Of a DNA stretch of 64,000 nt, positions 1-9,927 are shown one piece after another. Where the stretch lies: the NCBI GenBank assembly GCA_030789695.1, contig CM061139.1, forward strand, positions 7,393,878 through 7,457,877, given 5' to 3'. Position numbers and translations under genes: made by a program. How positions within the stretch are numbered: position 1 is the stretch's first letter; each line of letters begins with the position of its first letter. This DNA is from Scilla litardierei. Taxonomy: Eukaryota; Streptophyta; Magnoliopsida; Asparagales; Asparagaceae. The notes under the pieces are model-generated. The model made no database searches. It was not told where the DNA came from and worked only from the letters and a program-made list of their open reading frames with translations.

Positions 1-130
1 CATAATCAACAGACACTAAATAGATTTTCATCCTAGCCTTCCAATATGCAAAGTCTACACCGTTAAACTTAGGGGGACGGGCTATAGACTGACCTTCAGC
101 AAAAGCACAATCAGATATATTCATGGTCAT
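1..130 (-). CDS. gag N-terminus (partial) of the left Sirevirus element
   Basis: Reading the minus strand from the ATG at 128-130 gives 43 codons to the window edge with no stop. They include 'RPPKFNGVDFAYWKARM', the hallmark start of plant copia gag proteins (DUF4219/UBN2 type), with the conserved pattern P-x-F-x-G-x-x-[YF]-x-x-W. The intact gag at 9,928-12,273 has the equivalent 'RPPHFNGTNYGYWKCRM'. Gag forms the cytoplasmic particle that packages element RNA. The start lies about 30 bases past the primer binding site, a normal distance. The rest lies outside the window, so whether the protein is intact is unknown. Confidence 0.8.
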   Translation of the reverse strand, partial: MTMNISDCAFAEGQSIARPPKFNGVDFAYWKARMKIYLVSVDY

Positions 131-160
131 CTAAAAATCTAGGCTAGATCCTCTAAACTG

Positions 161-172
161 GCTCTGATACCA
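161..172 (-). other. Primer binding site (initiator-Met tRNA)
   Basis: The minus strand reads TGGTATCAGAGC, the standard 12-base complement of the 3' end of plant initiator-Met tRNA. It is two bases inside the LTR end (TG at 175 on the plus strand). It fixes the orientation of the left element as minus. Confidence 0.9.
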
Positions 173-174
173 CT

Positions 175-2680
175 TGTTGGATCTGAATCGTAGCCTAGAG
201 GGGGGTGAATAGGCTAATAAAAATATTCGTGCAACCCACGAACAATCCCACGCAGTTATAGGCACAGACAGGGCAATAAAACAACAATCACAGAATACAC
301 ACAGATATACCCTGGTTCGGTCGTCCCCACGACCTACTCCAGCCCCCGAAAGCAACTACTAGATAGATATGTAATCAAGTACAGCTACAATGAGTCAAGA
401 TCCCAAATCTACTCTCACATAGCTCGTACGCACACCACGTGCTCTACACTATCAATCTAGTCAGATGCTCTCCCTCCGTGACGACTCCCAAGTCGTCAGG
501 TCCCCAAAAATCACACAAAAGGTAAAGTTTCCCCTACGAGGATCTAACACAACAACTACACAAAATAATGATAAATAGAGTTTAGAAATCTCAGTTTGTG
601 TAGCGGTGATGTCCTCGTCAATCAGCACGGGTCAGATCACGTCTGACGTAGATGTAGTCTCTGATGTCTCTCAGCAACTCAGGTTGCGGTAGTACCCCAC
701 TTTGTAGATCTCCTTTCTCAATGAAACTTTCGGCAACACGCTTTCCTAGATGATGGCACACGAATACCTTCCGCACAATGTTCTTTGCAGATGAAGTTGG
801 CTGCCATTTGTCTCCTTTTGAATTCGTGAGTCCCTCTTTTGTTCGGCAAATCAAGATCTTGTGCCCCCTTTTTTTGAAGGAAGAAGATGAACCTAGGGCG
901 GCTCTTCACAGGTCACGCACACAAAAAAAAGGGTATGGCTCTCAGAGATTTTGATGGGATCAAAATAATGTTTGCAATGAAAAACAATAGAAAGCTTCGG
1001 GTTGGCTTTGATAATTTCGAAGTGAAAAAAAATGTGCAGCCGCTTGGGGTTTTTTGATCTGAGAGAGACCACAAAAAAATGGATGGCTTTAAAAAAATGT
1101 GCTTGTAAAGGTTTCGGCTGCTGTGGGGTTCAAAAGCATTTTTTTATGAATCAAAAGCTTATTATTATATATTTTTTTTGGCTTCCTCAAGACATGCGGA
1201 AGAGCGGCGCCTCTTTATGTTTTTAGGGGTAAGGGTTTTTTTCATGTTATTAAAAGTTGCTTGCTGCTCAAATAAATGAAGAGCTCCCCAAAAAAAATAA
1301 TGCACAGGCTTTTACAAATTTTAATTGGCCGGGGCTTTTTAATTCTCGCAGGATGCCTGTGTTTTTTTTGTTTACAACCAAAAAAATGAATGAAGGGCCT
1401 CTCTGTGTTTGGCCGGCCATGTGATCACCAACAAAAACAATTACGTGACTCTCGGCCCACACATCAAAAACAAAGAAATTTTGTAGCACTCAAACCCCAA
1501 AACTTAAAGGCATGCGGCACTCAGGATATCGAAATGAAGAGGCAAAAAAACGAAACTGTGCTTCCTTTTATTCAATTCAAGTTAGGTTACCTCCCTTTCT
1601 CCTTTGCACTTTGACCAAGTCCTTCCGTAAATTAATCGCATATTCACCGTTCCTGAAATACTTAACACACACGTTAAAGCGTTCACACAAGGTTGTTATC
1701 ATCAAACACGAAGTTCACAGATCGTTGCTACCAACAACATATTGTCCCATAAAAGGCAACATCATGGTATTTTCATCTGTAAACTCTAAGCCTAGAGTTC
1801 TAACAGAAATTTTCGTACATAATTACTGCATGAATCACATCATTAACTTGAAATTTGCATAACATGGCCATATAAATCTTAACAATGAAGAATGAATTGC
1901 ATAATTTCGGTAGAACTGGAAAATTGGGCTTACAAGGCCGTTTGGGCTTTCCGTTCGACCGTGTGGAATACTACAGACAATAGGTTCAGCGAGATGGTCA
2001 TCCACACAATCGTTTGGTACAAACCACGCAACCATGTAGAGCACATCAGTTAAGGTCCCAGAAAAACTTCGACCACACGGTCATTTGGAGCAATCCACAC
2101 AACCGTGTATAGCATGGCAGTTTAAAATTCAGAAAATAAAACTCAACCACAAGGTCGTTCAACATGTCACATATGATCGTGTGAAGCAAAGAATTAGTGT
2201 TCAGAAATAATACGGTCACACGGCATTTATTCAACCATACGACCGTATGAACAGAACTCTTAGCCGTATGAACAGTAAATGGTGCAGCCATTTCAAATAA
2301 CGACACGACTAAGATAGAATTTCTTGGTCGATCATACGACCGTGTCTCACGATCGGCACGACTGTGTCGATCGGTGGAAATCTACAAATATTCAACCATG
2401 ACTCGCCGTGTCTAAGTCGACACGATCAGTTAAAATTATAGGACTATGCGGTCATAACATGACCGTGTCTTCGTCGACATGACCGTGTGAACAACTAATT
2501 TTACGCAGACAACGACACGGTCGAGCCACGACTGTGTCTGCTGCGATTGACGAACGAAACAATCATGATATGACCGTGTCTTTTCATAATCTGTCGAATT
2601 CTACGGAGATTAAAACTAATTCCTGCTCGATTTTGAAACTGAAAACTAGCTAATCTAGTTAAGAATCCTACCTTAATTGG
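175..2680 (-). repeat. 5' LTR of the left Sirevirus element (right end approximate)
   Basis: The plus strand starts TGTTGGATCTG directly after the primer binding site, that is, the LTR 3' end is ...CAACA. The segment includes the U5 motif 'TAGAGGGGGGTGAATAG' near 196-214 and palindromic repeats at 1,930-2,600. At about 2.5 kb it is long but within the range of Sirevirus LTRs. No inverted TG/CA end could be fixed on the right. A TG...-like start at about 2,686 is a candidate only. Confidence 0.65.
1930..2600. repeat. Cluster of 'ACACGGTCGTGT'-like palindromic repeats in the LTR
   Basis: At least ten imperfect copies of GACCGTGT or its complement ACACGGTC occur, often paired into palindromes (for example around 1,958, 2,076, 2,100, 2,217, 2,330-2,370, 2,405-2,430, 2,460-2,490, 2,515-2,540 and 2,572). 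Known Sirevirus LTRs carry conserved palindromes upstream of their promoter, and this block sits in the matching U3 position. Its role is inferred to be regulatory. Confidence 0.65.
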
Positions 2681-2831
2681 GAGGGTCAGAAATGCCCCGA
2701 ACGAGGCCGTCTAGCCCCCTGGCACCTGCAGGAGGGGAGGGGGGGATGCTAGCGGTCAGTCCGGGAGGGCCGAAACATCGAGTGGCCCGACCGGGTCCGC
2801 AGGATGGGACCCTTGGCCCTATGGTTGTCCC

Positions 2832-3793
2832 ATGTTCGGTCTCGAGAGGGCCGCCGATCCCCGCTGTGAGGCCTCATTGGTTAAGTTCAAGGCCAAGAGG
2901 GCCGATGTCGAGGGCTATCCCGACGAGGCGCTTCATCGGGCGCCGTACAAAGTAGCGAGTGATGAGTCCATGTTTGAGGACGGAGGTGTGGCGGCGAGGC
3001 TGGCGGAGAACATTTTCCTGCCCCGCGATAGGGTGGCGCTGGAAGCGGTGGAGCCCGAGGGTCTGTGTGGGACCGCGGTGATGCATGGCGTCCAGGTAGG
3101 TTTTGTAAGATGGGCGACGTTTTTCAGCGGGTTTTATTGAACACCCTAAATGGGTTCACTTTTCTGCGTTTCTTTACTCAGATCGACAACTTGATGCTTG
3201 GGATGATGAGGCACGTGCCAGCCATACATAAGGCCGAGGGTGCCGTGGCTAGAGTGGTGGCCGAGCTCGCCGCCTTTCGCAAGAGCGCTGGCGAGGACCT
3301 GGCGAAGGAGAGGGAGAGGGGCGGCCGATATGAGGCGGAGGTGGTGCGCCTGAAGGCGGTCGTGTCCGATCATGAGCTGCGGGCAGCCGAGGCTGGAGAG
3401 AGAGCGAAGGAGCTGGAGGAGGCCCTTAGGAGGGAGGAAGCTCATGCGGAGGATCTAGCGGGACGTGCCAAGGCCGCTGAGGAAGAGTTGGCTCGTAGGG
3501 TCGAGGAATTTCGGACGTATCAGGAGAAGACCGTCATTCCCGCCCTCGCAGATTCAATGTCCCAGGGCATGGAGAAGGGCCGCGCGGAGGGATGGGAAGC
3601 CTGCTTGGCTCGGATGAAGGAGAATGTGGCGGGCCTATTCCCGCCGGTTGAGCTCGACCTTGATGGGCTCGCCGCATGCAGCAACGAGGAGGGGGATGGA
3701 GACGGAGGGGCGGGCGACGAGCCAGAGACTGGCGGGGCGATGGGAGATTCCACTGAGGGGGAGGGCGTCGAGACTGGCGAAAACGCCAAGTAG
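2832..3793 (+). CDS. Antisense, spliced extra ORF of the gypsy element (coiled-coil protein)
   Basis: Two open segments join in frame across a GT-AG intron at 3,096-3,181 (donor CAG|GTAGGT, acceptor CTTTACTCAG), giving 88 plus 203 codons from the ATG at 2,832. The frame is open upstream to a stop at 2,712, and the true start may lie in a lost exon. The second half is a long heptad-rich Glu/Lys/Arg/Ala coiled coil (roughly residues 110-200), followed by 'SMSQGMEKGRAEGWEA' and an acidic Gly-rich tail. It runs opposite to gag-pro. Antisense ORFs of this kind are known in Tat-lineage gypsy elements, and some belong to the 'putative gypsy type transposon' family (Transposase_28). That family match is recalled, not computed. 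The function is unknown. Confidence 0.6.
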
Positions 3794-5218
3794 TTTTGTA
3801 TAGGCTCCCCCCCCCCCTTTTTTAGCGAAAGAAAGTGAAGTTATGTGGGGTTGATACCCGCATTTTTCTGGGATCTTCTACATGTGTGTGTGCAGAAATC
3901 CCCCCTTTTTTAGAGTTACGCCTTGGTGCAGCTGTCTCTATCCCGGCGTTGGGGGAGTTGTGTTAACGCCTTTTATTTCGTGTAGCGCGCCCGAGAAAAT
4001 TTACAGCGGGTTAGCCTACCTTTTCGGGGGTTGCTTCCGTGACTAGGTGCGCCCGAGCTATAACTTGTGGTCAACCGGGAGTAGTCTTTCCGTCAGCTAT
4101 TATTAATAGTTTACTAAAACAGGATCGGCCCGTAGGCGTAACGTTGAATCGCTCTAGGTAGGTTGATGTTCTCATCGTATTTGATTCGCCTCTCTCTGGC
4201 GTCGCGCCTCTCAAAAGGGGTGTGGAGTTGATTCAGAGGGTTCCCCCTCAGCGTAGGGGTGGATGGTTGCGTCGGAGCCAGTCGGTGGCTTTGGCCCTCG
4301 TTCCCAGAATTGGGGGGAGAGGGAGTCATTGGTGGTTGCTCTATCCCGCGGGGCCTTGTTGCTCCCATCGACTGGAGTCTCCGTGTGATAGGCGCGAAGG
4401 GACGCAGTCCGCAGCCCATCTGTGCGTCCTCCTGGCGTATGCGGTCCAGGGGGAGTCGATGAGTGGAAGGAGGGGTGCTACCGGTGTAAGCGGAGCAGCC
4501 TGTTGGAGCACGCCGGTGCTCGGGGACAAGTCCCCTTCGGTTGGGGCGACTCGGGTGGCTGCCGGGGTGTCCGGTGGGGTGATTTGGCAGGTCTGTCCCA
4601 TCCATCGGGTTGTCTGCCAGCCGCGCCTGCGTCCGTGGGGCGTCCGTGGAGAGGCATGGTATGCCATCGGAGCTCCAGTTCCCGTGCCGTATGTTGTCTA
4701 GAGGAAGGAGGGGAGCAGCCGGCCGGGCAATCGTCGTGTAAGAGGAATATCCTGTTGGAGGATCGTTTGCTTGGGTAGTCGGCGATACTCGTATTTTCCG
4801 CGTGTTTTAGGGGGAGAGAGAGTGGCGAAAGGACTGGTCTTTCTTCATATTCTCTCTCTCGCCCCCCCTCTTCTCCGAAGAAGCTGAGAGGGGGGATTTA
4901 TAATGGTGTGTTTTTTGCCCCCTCCCTCTCCTCATCATGGGAGCTGGGGCCATCTTGGAATTTCGTCCTTTGGGGAGCGTTCCCGATGGGTGACGTCCGA
5001 TGTGACTCCTCAGCTCCTGTTTTTCAGCGGGTGTGCCGTTTGTCAGTGGCGCTCGTGCCGTTTGTCCTTTTGGGTTGGACAAGTCATTTCGGGTGTCGGC
5101 TTTATAGGTGTCAGGCGTTACTCCTCAGGGATGGCCCCGCGTTGGGGCTGCTTCGATTTGCAGACCCTGATTCGTTTCCTGAGGTTTGAGGAGAGGGGTC
5201 GCCGGCCCTTTCTGGGTA
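3794..5218. other. Non-coding internal region of the gypsy element
   Basis: No convincing coding frame was found; the overlapping GC-rich open frames on both strands look like by-products of base composition. A C-run (about 3,808-3,818) follows the antisense ORF and may be part of its 3' untranslated region. Around 4,840-4,905 the minus strand has a TATAAAT box followed by a CT/GA-rich stretch, resembling the promoter and leader of the element's LTR at 17,840-17,904. Confidence 0.4.
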
Positions 5219-6683
5219 GGGCGGGTATTGGTCCGTCGCCTACCCCGCATATGGCGCTCCGGTTTGGGTGGCCAAGCTCCGTGAGCTTGCCCCGGAGGTC
5301 TTCTTTGGGGGGGAGCGAGTACGTAGCTCGGCCCGTGCCCCTCTCCGGTTTGGGTGGCGAGGATTGGTCCTGCCCCGGAGTCTTTGAGAGGGCGGGTATT
5401 TGGCCGTCGCCTCCCCGCAGCCTCTTTAGTCGGACGGGTATTGGGCCGTCGCCTACCCCGCATATGGCGCTCCAGTTTGGGTGGCCAAGCTCCGTGAGCT
5501 TGCCCCGGAGGTCTTCTTTGGGGGGGAGCGAGTACGCAGCTCGGCCCGTGCCCCTCTCCGGTTTGGGTGGCGAGGATTGGTCCTGCCCCGGAGTCTTTGA
5601 GAGGGCGGGTATTGGGCCGTCGCCTCCCCGCAGCCTCTATAGTCGGACGGGTATTGGGCCGCCGCCTACCCCGCATATGGCGCTCCGGTTTGGGTGGCCA
5701 AGCTCCGTGAGCTTGCCCCGGAGGTCTTCTTTGGGGGGGGAGCGAGTACGCAGCTCGGCCCGTGCCCCTCTCCGGTTTGGGTGGCGAGGATTGGTCCTGC
5801 CCCGGAGTCTTTGAGAGGGCGGGTATTGGGCCGTCGCCTCCCCGCAGCCTCTATAGTCGGACGGGTATTGGGCCGTCGCCTACCCCACATATGGCGCTCC
5901 GGTTTGGGTGGCCAAGCTCCGTGAGCTTGCCCCGAAGGTCTTCTTTGGGGGGAGCGAGTACGCAGCTCGGCCCGTGCCCCTCTCCGGTTTGGGTGGCGAG
6001 GATTGGTCCTGCCCCGGAGTCTTTGAGAGGGCGGGTATTGGGCCGTCGCCTCCCCGCAGCCTCTATAGTCGGACGGGTATTGGGCCGTCGCCTACCCCGC
6101 ATATGGCGCTCCGGTTTGGGTGGCCAAGCTCCGTGAGCTTGCCCCAGAGGTCTTCTTTGGGGGGAGCGAGTACGCAGCTCGGCCCGTGCCCCTCTCCGGT
6201 TTGGGTGGCGAGGATTGGTCCTGCCCCGGAGTCTTTGAGAGGGCGGGTATTGGGCCGTCGCCTCCCCGCAGCCTCTATAGTCGGACGGGTATTGGGCCGT
6301 CACCTACCCCGCATATGGCGCTCCGGTTTGGGTGGCCAAGCTCCGTGAGCTTGCCCCGGAGGTCTTCTTTGGGGGGGAGCGAGTACGCAGCTCGGCCCAT
6401 GCCCCTCTCTGGTTTGGGTGGCGAGGATTGGTCCTGCCCCAGAGTCTTTGAGAGGGCGGGTATTGGGCCGTCGCCTCCCCGCAGCTTCTATAGTCGGACG
6501 GGTATTGGGCCGTCGCCTACCCCGCATATGGCGCTCCGGTTTGGGTGGCCAAGCTCGGTGAGCTTTCCCCGGAGGTTTTCTTGGGGGGGAGCGAGTACGC
6601 AGCTCGGCCCGTGCCCCTCTCCGGTTTGGGTGGCGAGGATTGGTCCTGCCCCGGAGTCTTTGAGAGGGCGGGTATTGGGCCAT
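5219..6683. repeat. Tandem array, 212-214 bp unit, about seven copies
   Basis: The landmark CATATGGCGCTCC recurs at 5,248, 5,461, 5,674, 5,888, 6,100, 6,312 and 6,525, so the period is 212-214 bp. Each unit contains two related sub-blocks: 'GGGTATTGGGCCGTCGCCT' occurs twice per unit, and 'GGTTTGGGTGG' also twice. Copies are highly similar, so the array expanded recently. All frames stay open for long stretches, but the differences include single-base indels in G-runs, so it is not under coding constraint. It is interrupted at 6,683 by the 7.6 kb insertion and resumes at 14,293. Confidence 0.9.
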
Positions 6684-7396
6684 TGTAGTGCCCTGGAAAG
6701 CTACTGCACATGTACTAGAGGGGGGGTGAATAGTACTTTTAAATAATAAGGAGTGTTATTCCTAATTATCGTGCAATTAACAAACAACGAAGCGGAATAA
6801 CTACAATCAAGAAATAATGCAAACGCAAACACAATGGTTTAATGGGTTCGGATCCACCCAAGTCTCCCCGACTTGTTCCCGGTGATCCTACGTCCCAACC
6901 ACCCGGATCCCTTCCGGATACTTGAGTTAAAAACCCTAACTCAAGATTTCCAATATGAACACTTGCGAAAACCTCACAAGTGCAATCGACCTACAATCGA
7001 TGACCGTGACTCCCACAACCCGGGATCACGCAAACCTCTCACAACCGAGAGTATACAATTCAAATATAACTGAAATGAAATGCTTACCAACAAAATACCT
7101 ATGCCTTGAGATTTCTTACCAAATTAGGGCAAAGAGGATTTTGATGGAGGAAGAGTCACCAAACCCTAGCTTCAAGAAGATGACCAGCAATGGAAGCCTA
7201 GGGATGAGATGGATGACCTAGAATCAAGCCTTTGGCTTGGAAGGCTCACAATCAATGAATCTCTTTTGAGGAATAAGAGTGAGGGAGAGATTCTTTGAGA
7301 ATGGGAGAGCTTGAAGATGAGAGTTGAAAGCTTCTCTCTTTGAATCAATAGAACTCTGAAATAGCAGCCTTGGATCCTATGAAATAACCCCTTCAG

Positions 7397-7407
7397 GTAT
7401 TTAAAGG
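7397..7407 (-). promoter_or_regulatory. Probable LTR core promoter (TATA-like box)
   Basis: The minus strand reads CTTTAAATACC here. The related solo LTR has CCCTATAAATACG at the same relative place (about 23,131-23,143). The palindrome block lies directly upstream on the minus strand, as in Sirevirus LTR regulatory regions. The start of transcription is inferred to lie about 30 bases further left. Confidence 0.5.
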
Positions 7408-7471
7408 ATCAAGGGAAAAGGGAGAGAGAAACGTCGCTTTCAAAACTCCAACGGATCTAAATCTGAAGCAG

Positions 7472-7992
7472 ACTAGTCGGTCAAAGAACAACCACTGACC
7501 GACTAGTTCATCAACTAGTCGGTCAGTCAATCAACATGGACCGACTAAGTGAGGAACTGAGAAGAGATAGAAATTCAGACCTAGAAATCTAGTCGGTCCA
7601 AGAAGACATTCTGACCGACTAGTTTCACAACTAGTCGGTCAGTCAATGAACGTAGACCGACTAAGAGGCAAAGTGAAATAGTCTGAATACAATTTGACTT
7701 AGTCGGTTCAAGAACAAACGTTGACCGACTAGATTGTCAACTAGTCGGTCACCAAACGTTCTTAGACCGACTAACGATAAACAGTAGCTTAGGAGAAATT
7801 TAGTATGAACAGTAAGTCACAACTAGTCGGTCAAAGAAGCATCACTGACCGACTAGTTCACAAACTAGTCGGTCGGTGAGTCAACGTAGACCGACTAACT
7901 GTAAACAGTAAAGTCCAAGAAATTAAGGAATCAAACTAGTCGGTCCAAGAAGAGTTGCCGACCGACTAGATCACCATCTAGTCGGTCAGTAC
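7472..7992. repeat. 'ACTAGTCGGTCA' palindromic repeat cluster (3' LTR)
   Basis: Repeated modules of ACTAGTCGGTC(A/C) ... GACCGACTAGT form palindromes with spacers of about 14-20 bases, roughly ten half-pairs in 520 bp. The half-site CTAGTCGGTC is almost invariant while the spacers vary, which indicates selection or concerted change on the half-site. This is the position of the conserved Sirevirus palindromes, but with a different core sequence. Confidence 0.8.
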
Positions 7993-8325
7993 TTCTTCTT
8001 GTACCAACTAACAAGCACATACAAGTCCGAATCGAAGCGCGACGCTTCGAGGAAGTTAGAATGAACTTGTACTAAGATCCTAGAGCTACGATAAGAGCAT
8101 TATGAAGATAGAAATGTAAGAATTACTCAAGGCTTAACATTCTATAGATCGAAGCTAAAAGACTATAAAATAAACCTTAGCGATCCGTCTTCAAAGCTTC
8201 GATCAAATCTTCATGACTTCCAAAAAGGTCCAAAAGCTTCAACGAAGCTTTAGGCATTGAATACGAGCTTTGAGAAGACTTAAGATGTCGCTTTGGATGT
8301 TCTCATGAATTTGGCGACGATCTCC

Positions 8326-8823
8326 ATAACTGCGCTCACAAAGTTGTTAGTTCATGATATATTTATGTTTGCTCATCATCCAAAACCAAATCCGGGGAAT
8401 CCAATACTCAACATTCTCCCCCTTTTTGGTGATGACAAACCAACATAAATAATAATAAAAAATAATGAACTAAATGGAATATACTTACTCCCCCTGCATT
8501 GATGACACATTAGTTCCATATGAAATAATAAGCACATACATCAAGCAGACGAGGAAAGTAAAAAATTCAAATCCATAACTGCGCTCACAAAGTTGTTAGT
8601 TCATGATATATTTATGTTTGCTCATCATCCAAAACCAAATCCGGGGAATCCAATACTCAACATTCTCCCCCTTTTTGGTGATGACAAACCAACATAAATA
8701 ATAATAAAAAATAATGAACTAAATGGAATATACTTACTCCCTCTGCATTGATGACACATTAGTTCCATATGAAATAATAAGCACATACATCAAGCAGACG
8801 AGGAAAGTAAAAAATTCAAATCC
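8326..8823. repeat. 249 bp tandem duplication spanning the LTR/polypurine tract border
   Basis: The sequence from ATAACTGCGCTC at 8,326 repeats from 8,575. Each 249 bp unit contains the terminal 88 bp of the LTR, the polypurine tract and about 160 bp of internal untranslated DNA. The first unit lies entirely inside the present LTR, while in the second unit only the first 88 bp belong to the LTR. The 5' LTR (12,315-14,292) has the same structure, so the duplication arose before this insertion. Confidence 0.9.
8663..8680 (-). other. Polypurine tract of the gag-only element
   Basis: The minus strand reads ACCAAAAAGGGGGAGAA immediately before the LTR start TGTTGAGTATTGG. This is the plus-strand DNA primer expected at the 3' LTR. 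A second, identical tract inside the LTR is at 8,414-8,430. Confidence 0.85.
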
Positions 8824-9927
8824 AATATTTGAGATTTAGGATTTGTAATCCATTTTTATATCTTAACTCCCCCTGAATCTAACATATCAAATTAGATTCA
8901 TGGTAAATTATCATTTAGCACATGCCATTATTATGCCATTATTATATCTCTCCCCCTTTGGCATAATCCAAAAAGAGCGGGAGGAAGCCAATGACAATAA
9001 TTCATTAAGCATGGGAGTCTAAGAATACGACCACGTTTCATATGACACCAAAATAAAATTCGAATAACATCAAAGCGTGTCAATGAGGCCATAGTCGAAA
9101 ATCGAAAAATTAAAATCATCAAAATATCAAATGTAAATTCACTTATTGATGAAAGGAATTTATTCTCCAATATCAACATTTATAGCTATTTTAGTGCATG
9201 GAAAACAATTCTATGTTTTCATACAACTAAAGCTATTGAATCAAAATAAATCGTCGAGCGAAGAAATCAATATCAGAGACATACATAAAATGTGCACAAA
9301 GGAATGAACCATCAGAAGAGTGGTGCACATCAAAGAATATCAAATGTCACAATATCGATCGAAAATGAACATAAAGTAAGAGCACATCAAAACTAAGTGA
9401 AGTGTGCGATGAGAAGTGACAAGGTGATAAAAGTAATACAAAAATCATCATAATAACTTTTAAAAACAAGTCATACCAAAAATAGATAAGAATTTCAAAG
9501 CATTTATGGCATTCACAATTCTATCATGCTAGGAGAAACAAAATGATACCAATGTAAAGAAATAGATTCTAACCAAGCATGCATTCAACCCTCATGGATA
9601 CCAAATGTAATATCATACTTACAACATTAAGCTCCCCCTATATTGGTGCAATACCTAAGCACCATCAACTCCGTTTGAATGAAAGTCTTCGCAAACCGAG
9701 GAGTTGGTAGGGTTGGTATCCCACGGTGGATTGAACCTAGAAAACTTCATTTTGGTATCCAAAAATCCTTTTGGATCCAATGGGTTAGACAACTAATTTG
9801 AAATTCGAAATAAAAATTATTGTAACCCATAAATTAATATAATCAAAATCAATTTTATAAACATATGCCTTGGTACCCATAACATGATCATAAACGCATG
9901 GTACCAAGCATTGAAGAGTTAAAGGAA
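8824..9927 (-). other. Untranslated region between gag and the 3' LTR, with extra polypurine tracts
   Basis: AT-rich, with no open frame of note. The minus strand has additional AGGGGGAG-type tracts near 8,866-8,875, 8,949-8,958 and 9,632-9,640, besides 8,488-8,495 and 8,737-8,744 (the last mutated to AGAGGGAG) in the duplicated units. Multiple polypurine tracts before the 3' LTR are a known Sirevirus trait. This stretch replaces the whole pol gene. Confidence 0.6.

Larger units (their letters stand above)
1..2680 (-). mobile_element. Sirevirus-type Ty1/copia retrotransposon, 5' part only
   Basis: On the minus strand the order from right to left is LTR, a primer binding site matching initiator-Met tRNA, then the first codons of gag, which runs off the window at base 1. 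The LTR end carries 'CTATTCACCCCCCTCTAG', also present in the other Sirevirus-type LTRs here. A palindrome-rich block sits in the right-hand (U3) part, as is known for Sirevirus LTRs. The right border is inferred from an abrupt change at about 2,670-2,690 from AT-rich DNA to the GC-rich gypsy element. The target-site duplication cannot be checked because the other end is outside the window. Confidence 0.75.
6684..8662 (-). repeat. 3' LTR of the gag-only element
   Basis: Starts TGTAGTGCCCTGG on the plus strand and ends ...ATACTCAACA at 8,662, directly followed by the polypurine tract (minus strand AAAAAGGGGGAGAA). It is essentially identical to 12,315-14,292. It contains the U5 motif near 6,714-6,730, a TATA-like box at 7,397-7,407 and palindromic repeats at 7,472-7,992. 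Its U3 end includes a complete inner copy of an LTR end plus polypurine tract at 8,402-8,430, left by a 249 bp duplication. Confidence 0.9.

Noticed and set aside
3146..3445. Minus-strand frame of 99 codons opposite the coiled-coil ORF.
   Set aside because: Shadow of the antisense ORF on the plus strand, which has the better coding signature and splice sites.
4114..4778. Several overlapping GC-rich frames of 100-160 codons on both strands.
   Set aside because: Mutually overlapping, Pro/Arg/Gly-rich, no motif, and located in the non-coding part of the gypsy element.
4903..6746. Long open frames on both strands through the tandem array (up to about 300 codons).
   Set aside because: They follow from a GC-rich repeat whose unit lacks stops in several frames. 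Single-base indels in G-runs shift the frame between copies, and no protein similarity is apparent.
7472..7992. Regular short repeats separated by spacers, first considered as a CRISPR-like array.
   Set aside because: Units are palindromic half-sites of uneven spacing inside an LTR of a plant retrotransposon; a CRISPR array is not expected in this nuclear plant context.
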